DNA from: an uncultured Caryophanales bacterium
Lineage (GTDB): Bacteria > Bacillota_I > Bacilli_A > RFN20 > CAG-826
Assembly: GCA_946414655.1 (NCBI GenBank)
Contig: CAMKPL010000001.1
Location: 173,081 to 237,080 of the forward strand
Length of the DNA stretch: 64,000 bases
Direction of reading: 5' to 3'
Under the pieces are notes generated by a model. The model made no database searches. It was not told the DNA's origin and saw only the letters and a program-made list of their open reading frames with translations. Of the stretch, positions 36,735 to 45,173 are shown in pieces. The position numbers and the translations under genes are program-made. Position 1 is the first letter of the stretch, and each line of letters begins with the position of its first letter.

Positions 36735-37293
36735 ATTTACCTCCGTTATATTTACACATGGCAGCGTTAAAATCTTTTAGCAAAAACTCGCGTATTGCCA
36801 ATGCTGCTTTATTTATTCCTTGGTCGATAAGCGGCTGTTCTTCTTTCGACGGTCTACCCAGAACATAATTAATTGGATCGAAGGTCGGCTCACCAATACC
36901 AATTCGAATGCGTTTAATGTTTTGTGAACCAAGATGGTTAATAATGTTTTGCATACCATTATGTCCACCGCTTGATCCAAAAAGTCTTAATCTGATCTCG
37001 CCAGGTTTGACTGCCATATCGTCATAGACAATCACAATGTCTTCCAAACTAACCTTGAAGTAAGAGACAATTGCTTGAACTGCCTCACCTGACAAATTCA
37101 TATAAGTTAACGGTTCAAATAAGATAATATCTTCGTCATCTAACTTAAATTTGGAATAGCGCCCTTTGAAATCCTCGCGATTAAAATCAACTTGTGCCAT
37201 ATCAGCATAAGCTTCAATTGCTGCGAAACCACAATTATGGCGGGTGTTTTCATACTCTTTTCCCGGATTTCCAAGACCAACAATTAATTTCAT
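36724..37293 (-). CDS. pth: Peptidyl-tRNA hydrolase
   Basis: Recycles peptidyl-tRNAs. The 189-residue protein has GLGNPGKEYENTRHNCGF with the catalytic His, then EPLTYMNLSGEAV, VYDDMAVKPGEIRLR and GSSGGHNGM. The gene lies upstream of mfd, as in most Firmicutes, and its last bases overlap the mfd start. TATAAT ends nine bases before the ATG with no Shine-Dalgarno, consistent with a leaderless mRNA. Confidence 0.97.
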   Translation of the reverse strand: MKLIVGLGNPGKEYENTRHNCGFAAIEAYADMAQVDFNREDFKGRYSKFKLDDEDIILFEPLTYMNLSGEAVQAIVSYFKVSLEDIVIVYDDMAVKPGEIRLRLFGSSGGHNGMQNIINHLGSQNIKRIRIGIGEPTFDPINYVLGRPSKEEQPLIDQGINKAALAIREFLLKDFNAAMCKYNGGKSAD

Positions 37294-37344
37294 AACGATG
37301 TGATTATATCACAAATAAATTACTAGTATGCTACAATTACAAAC

Positions 37345-38253
37345 ATGAAATCTAAAGTTAAAGAAGTTTTAAAAGATGGTGCCGTAGGTGCCGGAATTGG
37401 TTGTGCCGTCATTGTTCCAGGAATTTCTGGAGGCACAATTGCTTTAATTACGGGTGCGTTTAAAAAGATTGTCACGGCCGTTGATCATCTTTTCTCTAAG
37501 CTGTTCTGGAAGAACCTAGCAATATTGATACCATTTGGTATTGGCGCTGTCTTGGCGATTGCTGCACTTTATTTTCCAATAACTCTCGCATTTGAATATT
37601 GTATGCTCGCGATTGTATGTTTGTTTGCCGGTTTTATGATTGGATCCGTTCCAAGCATTACAGACAAAGTCAAAGATAAAAAGACCAACGCAAAAGAAAT
37701 AATTTTTGGTATTTGTGGTTTTATTGTTGTTGTTTTGTTTGGCGTTTTATCTCTTTTATTCAATCTAAACACAGCCGTTCAACAAACATTTGACAACAAT
37801 TCGTGGTATTTATATCCAATAATTTTACTTGTCGGGATCATTTCGTCTACTGGATTAATTGTTCCTGGATTTTCCGGATCAATGCTTTTGATGGTTATTG
37901 GTTTTTACGACAAAATTTTAAATTTAGTTAAACAAATCTCATACGAACCTGGTTTATCTATCCTGCGTTTATTTACATTTGCTGTTGGTGTAGCATTGGG
38001 TTTTGTTCTCTTTAGTAAACTGATGAAAAAACTTTTTGAAAAGTATCCACGAGAAACAAATTTTGTTGTTTTAGGTTTCTTGATTGGTTCAATTATCGCC
38101 ATTTTCATAAATGACCAAATGTTCGATTATTTTAGAGCCTCTTTAGGTACTCTTGATTTTGTTCTTTCACCAATATTCTTAATCTGTGGCTTTATTGGTT
38201 CCTATTCAATTGTTGTTTATATAAGAAAGCACCCCGAAAATGCCGAGAACTAG
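37345..38253 (+). CDS. DUF368 family (PopT-type undecaprenyl phosphate translocase)
   Basis: A 302-residue polytopic protein with the two DUF368 repeats: GCAVIVPGISGGTIALITG near the N-terminus and LIVPGFSGSMLLMVIGFYDK in the second half. The family has been shown in other bacteria to flip undecaprenyl phosphate back to the cytoplasm for re-use. That fits a genome that needs lipid carrier for peptidoglycan, the Wzx/Wzy glycan and the GT2/GT-C module. An extended -10 (TGCTACAAT) ends seven bases before the ATG, so the mRNA is probably leaderless. It overlaps the TetR gene by 14 bases. Confidence 0.88.
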   Translation: MKSKVKEVLKDGAVGAGIGCAVIVPGISGGTIALITGAFKKIVTAVDHLFSKLFWKNLAILIPFGIGAVLAIAALYFPITLAFEYCMLAIVCLFAGFMIGSVPSITDKVKDKKTNAKEIIFGICGFIVVVLFGVLSLLFNLNTAVQQTFDNNSWYLYPIILLVGIISSTGLIVPGFSGSMLLMVIGFYDKILNLVKQISYEPGLSILRLFTFAVGVALGFVLFSKLMKKLFEKYPRETNFVVLGFLIGSIIAIFINDQMFDYFRASLGTLDFVLSPIFLICGFIGSYSIVVYIRKHPENAEN

Positions 38254-38812
38254 TGATATTAATAAGCAAATTAAAGACGAAAGAAAACAATCAATTTTGG
38301 TTGCTTCTATTTCTTTATTTGCCTTATATAACGATAAGGTGTCGGTGGATATGATTTGCGAAAAAGCAAAGTGCTCACATGGTCTTCTTTATCACTATTT
38401 CCGAGATACCAATAATGTTCTATTTAACATTAGAAAAACGGACGCATATTTAAATCTTAAAGCAAAACTTCTTAACATAGTTGATAACGATTCAGCAATC
38501 GATTCTGTTTACCAAATTGTTGGACATGTGAATGATTGTGTTGAGAAGGCTAAAAACGATGACTATGGTCTCTTATATTTGGTAATTAATGAAGAAGAAA
38601 AAACAAGCTTCAAGAATTCACTTATTGGATATGTAAAAAAGGGACAAGTGCAAAACCAAATTGTTGCTGGCAAACCGGAGAATATTGTCTCTATATTTAT
38701 CAATCAAATTAACGGGGTTTTGCTTAAAAAACTCCTGCAAAAGTCATATAAAGTCGAACTTCCACCTGTCGACAACATTATGCAAATCTTCATTAAAAAA
38801 ACAGTCCGCTAA
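38240..38812 (+). CDS. TetR-family transcriptional regulator
   Basis: A 190-residue TetR protein. The N-terminal helix-turn-helix reads SILVASISLFALYNDKVSVDMICEKAKCSHGLLYHYFRDTNNVLF, with the diagnostic YHYF. The C-terminal ligand domain is not conserved. Its start overlaps the DUF368 gene by 14 bases, so it is translationally linked and probably autoregulates the pair. The inducer is unknown. Confidence 0.9.
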   Translation: MPRTSDINKQIKDERKQSILVASISLFALYNDKVSVDMICEKAKCSHGLLYHYFRDTNNVLFNIRKTDAYLNLKAKLLNIVDNDSAIDSVYQIVGHVNDCVEKAKNDDYGLLYLVINEEEKTSFKNSLIGYVKKGQVQNQIVAGKPENIVSIFINQINGVLLKKLLQKSYKVELPPVDNIMQIFIKKTVR

Positions 38813-38830
38813 ATTGAGTGGACTTTTTTT
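38794..38830. terminator. Bidirectional terminator between tetR and the FGGY kinase
   Basis: AGTCCGCT and AGTGGACT form an eight-base stem with one wobble pair, with an A7 run on the left and T7 on the right. The tetR stop codon lies in the loop region. Confidence 0.85.
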
Positions 38831-38836
38831 CAATTA

Positions 38837-40399
38837 TTAATTTTTATCAGCGAATTTTTTAATGTCTTTATAGATGTTTTTTAGACGAGGATATATCTTC
38901 ATATAAGCGTGTCTAAAAAGATAGTCATACTTCTCATGATTTTCCTGATTTGGAAGGAAGACAGAAGTCTGGTGAACCATGCTATCAACAGCTTCTTCAA
39001 CTGTTTTAAATTCCCCCGCAGCAAGGAACCCAGCAATCGCGACACCAAGAGATGAACATTCACCCGTTTGAACCTTGGAAACTGGCAATCCAAAAATATC
39101 TGCTGTAATTTGACAAATGGCTTCGCTATTGGAACCACCACCGGAGATTCTAATTCTCTCAATCTTATGGTGAAGTCTCTTCTTTTCGAAAAGTTCTAAT
39201 CCCTCTCGCAAACAATATGCGATACCTTCTATAATTGCGCGGTAGAAGTGAATCTTGGTGTGAGTTTCTGAGAATCCGATAATTGCACCTTTTGCTAAAG
39301 GTCTTCTTAATCCTGGACCCCAATAAGGTTGAAGAACCAAACCATTACAACCTGGTTCAATTTTTAACATTTCTTCATTTAAATCCTCAAGTTTAACTTG
39401 GGACTGAACTTGTTTTTCCACCTCAGTTGGATTTCCAGCAAATTCACGAGCAAACCAGTTTAACATCCAATAACCACGATAAACTTGAACGTCAAGGTTA
39501 TAGTAACCTGGAATAATCGCTGGGTATGCAGGTAAGAAAGGCTCAGCACTTTTATATTTTTTTATAGGAACTTCAACAGTACAAGCCGTTCCATAAGAAA
39601 TCGAGGCACTTTTATCATCGATAACTCCTAAACCAAGTGTTTCTGCTGATTTGTCAGAGCCACCCGAGAACATCATTAATCTTGATGGTAATCCAGTATC
39701 TTTAGCGGCTTGTTCGGTGATTGTTCCAATAACACCGCCGACAGGAACAATCTCACAAAGTTTTTTATTATCAACGTTAAAAATCTGGCCTTTTAAATGC
39801 TTTTCGGCTTTTTTATACCAAACTCCTTTTTTAAAATCGATTGGCAAATGTCCAGCTTGAGAACACGGCGAGTCAGCATATCTTCCAGTAAGTAACAACG
39901 TTATATACGTTGAAAGCATCATAAACTTGTCTGTTTTCGCCCAAATTTCTGGTTCGTTTTCTTGGATCCAGCGACTCATTGAACGTTTAAGATTTAGTTC
40001 AATGGTTGGTCCCATTCCAACAAGTTTAAAAATGGCACGTGAAAAGGCTGGTAATTTTTTGAGCCCTTTTGCCCTTCTTTCATCAAGCCAAAGAATTACT
40101 GGTCTAAGAGGTTTGTTATCTTTATCTAAAGGAACAACAGAATCTCTAAAGCAGCACATGTTAATACCAATGATGTCTAGTAGTTTTTCTTTGTTTCTAG
40201 AAGCAATTTCTTTGGTTGCTTCACACATTTTCTTGTAATAGTAGTTTGGATCCTGTTCAGCATATCCTGGTTTTTGACTAAAATATGGTGGTTCATATGG
40301 CTTTTTGACTATGTCAACAACATCGCCTTTTTTATTAAATAAACCAGCTCTAACAGACTGTGTTCCAAAGTCAATTGTGAGAATAAGTTTTTCGTTCAT
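38837..40399 (-). CDS. FGGY-family carbohydrate kinase
   Basis: A 520-residue sugar or polyol kinase. The ATP phosphate-1 motif is TIDFGTQSVRAGLFN, followed by GYAEQDP near residue 48. The substrate domain has ILWLDERR and the C-terminal ATP lobe has GGSDKSAETLGLG and SGGGSNSEAICQITADIFGLPV. It resembles xylulokinase-like members more than glycerol kinase, but I cannot name the substrate. TAAAAT with an extended TGG ends seven bases before the ATG, so the mRNA is probably leaderless. A palindromic operator overlaps its -35 region and faces ppdK. Confidence 0.88.
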   Translation of the reverse strand: MNEKLILTIDFGTQSVRAGLFNKKGDVVDIVKKPYEPPYFSQKPGYAEQDPNYYYKKMCEATKEIASRNKEKLLDIIGINMCCFRDSVVPLDKDNKPLRPVILWLDERRAKGLKKLPAFSRAIFKLVGMGPTIELNLKRSMSRWIQENEPEIWAKTDKFMMLSTYITLLLTGRYADSPCSQAGHLPIDFKKGVWYKKAEKHLKGQIFNVDNKKLCEIVPVGGVIGTITEQAAKDTGLPSRLMMFSGGSDKSAETLGLGVIDDKSASISYGTACTVEVPIKKYKSAEPFLPAYPAIIPGYYNLDVQVYRGYWMLNWFAREFAGNPTEVEKQVQSQVKLEDLNEEMLKIEPGCNGLVLQPYWGPGLRRPLAKGAIIGFSETHTKIHFYRAIIEGIAYCLREGLELFEKKRLHHKIERIRISGGGSNSEAICQITADIFGLPVSKVQTGECSSLGVAIAGFLAAGEFKTVEEAVDSMVHQTSVFLPNQENHEKYDYLFRHAYMKIYPRLKNIYKDIKKFADKN

Positions 40400-40420
40400 A
40401 TTTGCTATTTTACCACAACT

Positions 40421-40438
40421 TTTGAAACCGATTTCAAA
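40421..40438. promoter_or_regulatory. Palindromic operator, LacI/CcpA-like
   Basis: TTTGAAACCGATTTCAAA is an 18-base near-perfect palindrome with the central CG typical of LacI-family operators; it matches 12 of 14 positions of the Bacillus cre consensus by my count. It covers the -35 zone of the FGGY kinase promoter and lies just upstream of the ppdK promoter. Confidence 0.65.
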
Positions 40439-40448
40439 AATAAAGTGT

Positions 40449-40477
40449 TTGCGGCGTTTTCTTTGCGCGTGTAATCT
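40449..40477 (+). promoter_or_regulatory. ppdK promoter
   Basis: TTGCGG, 17 bases, TAATCT, giving a start near 40484. The first transcribed bases can form the small hairpin TGTGT-TCAA-ACACA, and AGGAGG follows before the ATG. Confidence 0.6.
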
Positions 40478-40524
40478 ATATACGTGTGTTCAAACACATA
40501 TTATTGTCGCTTAGGAGGAATAAT

Positions 40525-43152
40525 ATGGCAAAAAAGTACATCTACAACTTCAAAGAAGCCCATGGTTTAGGCAAAGAGTTGTTAGGTGGTAAAGGTGCCG
40601 GTCTTGCTGAAATGACCAGTATTGGTGTACCAATTCCACAAGGATTCACCATTACAACAGAAGCTTGTAACCTTTACTATGACAGTGGTAAAAAACTTCC
40701 TAAAGAAATCGTTGATGACATCTACGCTCACATTAAAGAAGTCGAAAAAGAAACAGGAAAGAATTTCGGTGGAGATCATAACCCACTTCTCGTTTCTGTC
40801 CGTTCTGGTGCTAGAGTCTCAATGCCAGGCATGATGGACACCATCTTAAACCTTGGTTTAAATGATGTTACAGTTGCTGCTTTAGCGAAAGAAACAGGAA
40901 ACGAAAGATTTGCTTTTGATAGCTACCGTCGTTTCATCCTTATGTTCACAAACATCGCCAAAGGACATCCACGTACCGAAATGGATAAGATGCTTGATGA
41001 ACTCAAGGAAAAGCATGGCTATAAACTCGATACAGAAGTTACAGCCGAACAATTAAAAGAACTTGTTAAAGCTTATAAAGCTTACTACAAGAAAACATTC
41101 AGCGAAGAATTCCCATCTGATCCAAAAGTTCAATTACTCGAAGCTGTTACAGCAGTCTTCCGTTCATGGGATAACCCACGCGCGAACGTCTATCGTATGA
41201 TGAACTCCATTCCATATTCTTGGGGTACTGCCGTTAACGTTCAATCAATGGCTTTTGGTAACAAGGGTGAAACATCTGGAACTGGTGTTGCTTTCTCAAG
41301 AAACCCAGGAACAGGTGAAAATAAAATCTCAGCTGAATATTTACCAAACGCACAAGGTGAAGACGTTGTTGCTGGTATTCGTACTCCTCTTCATATTGAA
41401 GAACTCAAGAAACGTATGCCAGAAGTCTACGAACAATTCGTTAAGACCATTAAATTAATGGAACACCACTACCGTGATATGCAAGATATGGAATTTACCG
41501 TCGAAGACGGAAAACTCTACTTCTTACAAACACGTAATGGTAAACGTACACCTGCTGCTGCTCTTAAGATTGCTTGCGATCTCGTTGATGAAGGTTTAAT
41601 CACCGAAGAAGAAGCCGTCTTACGTATTGACCCAGTGTCATTCGACAAACTCCTTCTTCCAAACTTCGATAAAGATGATTTAGCAAAAGCTAAAGAAATC
41701 GCTCAAGGTTTAGCTGCTGGCCCAGGTGCTGGTACTGGTAAGATTGCTTTCACTGCCGAAGAAGCTGAAAAACGCCACGCTGCTGGTGAAAAAGTTATCT
41801 TAGCTCGTGCTGAAACAAGTCCAGAAGACATTGTTGGTATGGTTGCTGCTGAAGGTATTCTCACAATGCGTGGAGGTATGACTTCACACGCCGCCGTCGT
41901 TGCTCGTGGAATGGGCAAATGCTGCGTTTGTGGTTGTAAAGAAGCTCTCATTGATGAAGAAGCTCGTACAATTACCATTAATGGTAAGGTATATACCGAC
42001 AAAGACGAACTCTCCCTTGATGGAAACACCGGTAAAGTCTACCTTGGCTCCATTAAGAAAGTTATGCCAGACCTCTCTTCTGGTTACTTCGGACGTCTCA
42101 TGAAATGGGTTGACGCTGCACGTACCTTAAAGGTTCGTACAAACGCCGACACACCAAGAGATGCCAAACAAGCCCGTGAATTCGGCGCTGAAGGTATCGG
42201 CTTATGCCGTACTGAACATATGTTCTTCGATAAAGACAGAATCTTCTCTATGAGAAAAATGATTCTTGCTGATACTGTCGAAGAAAGAAGAGCCGCATTA
42301 GCAGAACTCGAACCAATGCAACAAAGTGACTTTGAATCCCTCTATGAAACAATGGAAGGGCTCAATGTTAATGTCCGTTTACTCGATCCACCTCTACACG
42401 AATTCCTTCCACAGGAAGAAGATAAGATCGAAGAACTTGCTAAAGCAACTGGTCGTACAGTTGAAGAAGTTAAAGCTCGTATCGAATACTTACACGAATT
42501 CAACCCAATGATGGGTCACCGTGGTTGCCGTTTAGCCGTTTCATATCCAGAAATCTGCGAAATGCAAACCGAAGCTATTATTAAAGCTGCCATTAACGTG
42601 ACAAAGAAAGGTATCAAAGTTGAACCAGAAATCATGGTACCACTCGTACTCGAAGTTAAGGAACTCAAGTTCGTTAAGAAGATTATCTGCGATACCGCCG
42701 ATAAGATTATTAAAGAAGCCGGAGTTAACCTCAAATACCACGTCGGTACAATGATTGAAATCCCGAGAGCTGCATTACTCTCTGATGAAATCGCTCAAGA
42801 AGCTGAATTCTTCTCCTTTGGTACAAACGACTTAACACAAATGACATTCGGATTTAGCCGTGATGATGCCGCTAAGTTCTTACCAGACTACTATAATTCC
42901 AAGATCTTAGAAGAAGATCCATTCAAGACACTTGATCAACGTGGTGTCGGAAAACTCATCGACATGTCCGTCAAAGCCGGACGCTCGACAAGAAAAGACC
43001 TCCATATTGGTGTCTGCGGTGAAACAGGTGGTGAACCAAACTCCATCGACTTCTACCACAGAGTTGGTCTTGACTATGTCTCTTGCTCACCGTTCCGTGT
43101 GCCAGTTGCTCGTTTAGCTGCTGCTCAAGCTGCTATTCGTCACAAAAAATAG
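40525..43152 (+). CDS. ppdK: Pyruvate, phosphate dikinase
   Basis: Interconverts pyruvate, ATP and Pi with PEP, AMP and PPi, the common PPi-linked glycolytic step in anaerobes. The ATP-grasp domain begins FKEAHGLGKELLGGKGAGLAEM. The swivelling phosphohistidine domain contains GGMTSHAAVVARGMGKCCVCG with the catalytic His. The PEP/pyruvate barrel ends with GVCGETGGEPNSIDFYH. From the ATG at 40525 (AGGAGG six bases upstream) it has 875 residues, the usual length. Its codon choice is markedly C-ending and uniform, as for a highly expressed gene. It has its own promoter and strong terminator. Confidence 0.98.
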   Translation: MAKKYIYNFKEAHGLGKELLGGKGAGLAEMTSIGVPIPQGFTITTEACNLYYDSGKKLPKEIVDDIYAHIKEVEKETGKNFGGDHNPLLVSVRSGARVSMPGMMDTILNLGLNDVTVAALAKETGNERFAFDSYRRFILMFTNIAKGHPRTEMDKMLDELKEKHGYKLDTEVTAEQLKELVKAYKAYYKKTFSEEFPSDPKVQLLEAVTAVFRSWDNPRANVYRMMNSIPYSWGTAVNVQSMAFGNKGETSGTGVAFSRNPGTGENKISAEYLPNAQGEDVVAGIRTPLHIEELKKRMPEVYEQFVKTIKLMEHHYRDMQDMEFTVEDGKLYFLQTRNGKRTPAAALKIACDLVDEGLITEEEAVLRIDPVSFDKLLLPNFDKDDLAKAKEIAQGLAAGPGAGTGKIAFTAEEAEKRHAAGEKVILARAETSPEDIVGMVAAEGILTMRGGMTSHAAVVARGMGKCCVCGCKEALIDEEARTITINGKVYTDKDELSLDGNTGKVYLGSIKKVMPDLSSGYFGRLMKWVDAARTLKVRTNADTPRDAKQAREFGAEGIGLCRTEHMFFDKDRIFSMRKMILADTVEERRAALAELEPMQQSDFESLYETMEGLNVNVRLLDPPLHEFLPQEEDKIEELAKATGRTVEEVKARIEYLHEFNPMMGHRGCRLAVSYPEICEMQTEAIIKAAINVTKKGIKVEPEIMVPLVLEVKELKFVKKIICDTADKIIKEAGVNLKYHVGTMIEIPRAALLSDEIAQEAEFFSFGTNDLTQMTFGFSRDDAAKFLPDYYNSKILEEDPFKTLDQRGVGKLIDMSVKAGRSTRKDLHIGVCGETGGEPNSIDFYHRVGLDYVSCSPFRVPVARLAAAQAAIRHKK

Positions 43153-43170
43153 TCATCAACAAACTAAAAA

Positions 43171-43199
43171 GATCCTTGATTCGTCAGGGATCTTTTTTT
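43171..43199 (+). terminator. ppdK terminator
   Basis: GATCCTTGA and TCAGGGATC pair around the loop TTCG and are followed by seven Ts. Confidence 0.92.
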
Positions 43200-43239
43200 A
43201 CGTAATTTTATGATATTTTTCAGGCAAAACACCAATATT

Positions 43240-43497
43240 TTAATTTTTTATAAGTGCTTTAGATTTGAAACAAAGGTCATTGCTTGAAGAGACAAATCCT
43301 GCCGGTTCATCATGAACAATTATTTCATCATTATCCTCGATATAGCCAACCCATTCACCTTGGATGTAAATATCTCCGTCTGGGGACAATGAACCAAATT
43401 TATGGCCTTGGGCAAACATGTCTCCATCTGGCGAAATATACCCGACAAGTTCGTCATCAATATAAACATTTTTGTTATAGCAACGAATATATAACAT
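43240..43497 (-). CDS. Four-repeat small beta protein (4-fold beta-flower-like)
   Basis: An 85-residue protein made almost wholly of four 16-17-residue repeats: DELVGYISPDGDMFAQG, HKFGSLSPDGDIYIQG, EWVGYIEDNDEIIVHD and EPAGFVSSSNDLCFKS. Each has a hydrophobic-Gly pair, an acidic turn and a beta strand, as in the predicted four-fold beta-flower proteins. There is no signal peptide. Its ATG shares a base with the ispE stop, so it is the last gene of the large rpmH-to-ispE run. Its role is unknown; a binding or scaffold function is only a guess. Confidence 0.7.
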   Translation of the reverse strand: MLYIRCYNKNVYIDDELVGYISPDGDMFAQGHKFGSLSPDGDIYIQGEWVGYIEDNDEIIVHDEPAGFVSSSNDLCFKSKALIKN

Positions 43498-44351
43498 TAT
43501 TTTAATTTTAAAGTCTTGGTGAGATAGACTTCATATCCTTCTTTTTCTAATAAACGATATTTTTGAGCAGCAAGTTTTGCATCATCAGTTAAAGCAAATA
43601 CACAACTTCCTGAACCAGACATCAATACAAGCTTAAATCCTTCCATTCTTAAACGATTTTTCACTTCTTGAATTTCTGGCACTAATCTAATTGAGGTTTT
43701 TTCTAAACCGTTAAACATTGATTTTTCAAGCAACTTATCGTCACCGGTTTTTAATGCTTTAATCACATCTTCGACATTTCCGTGTTCATAACTATCTTTA
43801 TCAGACTCTTCAAAAACAAATTTGGTTGAAAGACCAAGATGTGGTTTAACAAGTAACACGTTATATCTCTTTTTTAATTCAATTAATTCAATTTTTTCTC
43901 CAATTCCTTGGACATGGGCCGGTTTATTAATCACACAAAAAGGAACATCAGCTCCAATTTTCTTGCCGACTTTTAATTGTTCTTCCAAAGGAAGATTTAA
44001 CTTACATATTTCATTTAATGCACGAATTGTTGCAGCAGCATTAGAACTTCCTCCGCCCAATCCGGCGCTAATAGGTATTTCTTTATGAACCAAAACAGAA
44101 AAATTCTTTTCGATTTGGTATCTTTCTTTCATTTCCTTCAATGTCATGTTGATAGAGTTGTATTTGGTTTCTTGTAAATCAACATGATCGCAGGTTACAT
44201 AGCAATCAGAAAGGAATGGAACGTGTTCGAAATCAATCGAGTCATGAAGTTCTAAAGGAAGCATTACCATGTCTAAATCATGATAACCGTCCTCTCTTCT
44301 TCTTAAGACATCTAAATACACATTAATTTTTGCGTAAGCTTTGATATACAT
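43497..44351 (-). CDS. ispE: 4-diphosphocytidyl-2-C-methyl-D-erythritol kinase
   Basis: GHMP kinase of the MEP isoprenoid pathway, supplying precursors for undecaprenyl carriers. The N-terminal block is KAYAKINVYLDVLRRREDGYHDL, the GHMP ATP loop is PISAGLGGGSSNAAA, and the C-terminal motif is LVLMSGSGSCVFAL. The ATG at 44351 gives 284 residues; the track adds eight unlikely residues. It lies 24 bases after ksgA, a frequent neighbour in Firmicutes. Confidence 0.96.
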   Translation of the reverse strand: MYIKAYAKINVYLDVLRRREDGYHDLDMVMLPLELHDSIDFEHVPFLSDCYVTCDHVDLQETKYNSINMTLKEMKERYQIEKNFSVLVHKEIPISAGLGGGSSNAAATIRALNEICKLNLPLEEQLKVGKKIGADVPFCVINKPAHVQGIGEKIELIELKKRYNVLLVKPHLGLSTKFVFEESDKDSYEHGNVEDVIKALKTGDDKLLEKSMFNGLEKTSIRLVPEIQEVKNRLRMEGFKLVLMSGSGSCVFALTDDAKLAAQKYRLLEKEGYEVYLTKTLKLK

Positions 44352-44375
44352 CGTCAATATTCTATTAAGTCGCAA

Positions 44376-45173
44376 TTACGACTTCAATACCTCAAATAAA
44401 TTTTGGAAATCTTTAATATTTAGTTGTTCTGGACGAAGATTCTCACTTAAACCGCACTTATTTAAGGCGTCTTTCGCAACATCTCTATTTCCAATAACGT
44501 TTGATAAACAGTTCAAAATGTTTTTTCTCCTATGTAAAAACAGTTGGCACATAAGTTTATAAACACCTTTGTTTCTTTCGTCTTTCATGCATTGGTTTGG
44601 AATAAGTTCAAACACAACGGAATCAACATGTGGAACTGGTGCAAAGGAATTCCTACCAACATTCATTGGGGTAGAAATTTTGCAAACATAATTAAGTAGA
44701 ATTGAAAGAGGGTTGTGATCCATTGAAATAAGTTTTGGGTAAACTTCTTTTTGGCACATCAGAACAATCTTTTTAGCGTTCGTTGCATTAAGGGCGATGT
44801 GCTCAATAATTCCTGATGTTATATAGTAAGGAAGATTTCCAATTATTTTTGTGTATTTCGACAGATCAGATTTCAACACATTCTCTCTTTTCACCTGTAA
44901 ATCCTCAATATTTTTGAATTTTTCTCTCAAAAACTGCAACATTTTTTCATCAACGTCAATCAATGTTTTGTCGCAGTTTTCTTGAACAAGGAAATATGAA
45001 AGTGAGCCAAGACCTGCTCCGATTTCAAGAACTATATCGCCGGTTTGAATCTCGAGTTTTTTAACTATTTTTTCAGCTATATCAGAATCAACCAAAAAAT
45101 TTTGACCAAGTGACTTATTGGCAATAAATTTATAAGATTTCACTTCCTCAAAATATTTTGTTTTATCTAACAT
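44376..45173 (-). CDS. rsmA: 16S rRNA dimethyladenosine transferase (KsgA/RsmA)
   Basis: Dimethylates A1518 and A1519 of 16S rRNA. The protein (265 residues) has NKSLGQNFLVDSDIAEKIV, the SAM site VLEIGAGLGSLSYFL, and the catalytic IGNLPYYITSGI. Its start overlaps the end of rnmV by 11 bases, the typical rnmV-ksgA arrangement. Confidence 0.97.
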   Translation of the reverse strand: MLDKTKYFEEVKSYKFIANKSLGQNFLVDSDIAEKIVKKLEIQTGDIVLEIGAGLGSLSYFLVQENCDKTLIDVDEKMLQFLREKFKNIEDLQVKRENVLKSDLSKYTKIIGNLPYYITSGIIEHIALNATNAKKIVLMCQKEVYPKLISMDHNPLSILLNYVCKISTPMNVGRNSFAPVPHVDSVVFELIPNQCMKDERNKGVYKLMCQLFLHRRKNILNCLSNVIGNRDVAKDALNKCGLSENLRPEQLNIKDFQNLFEVLKS

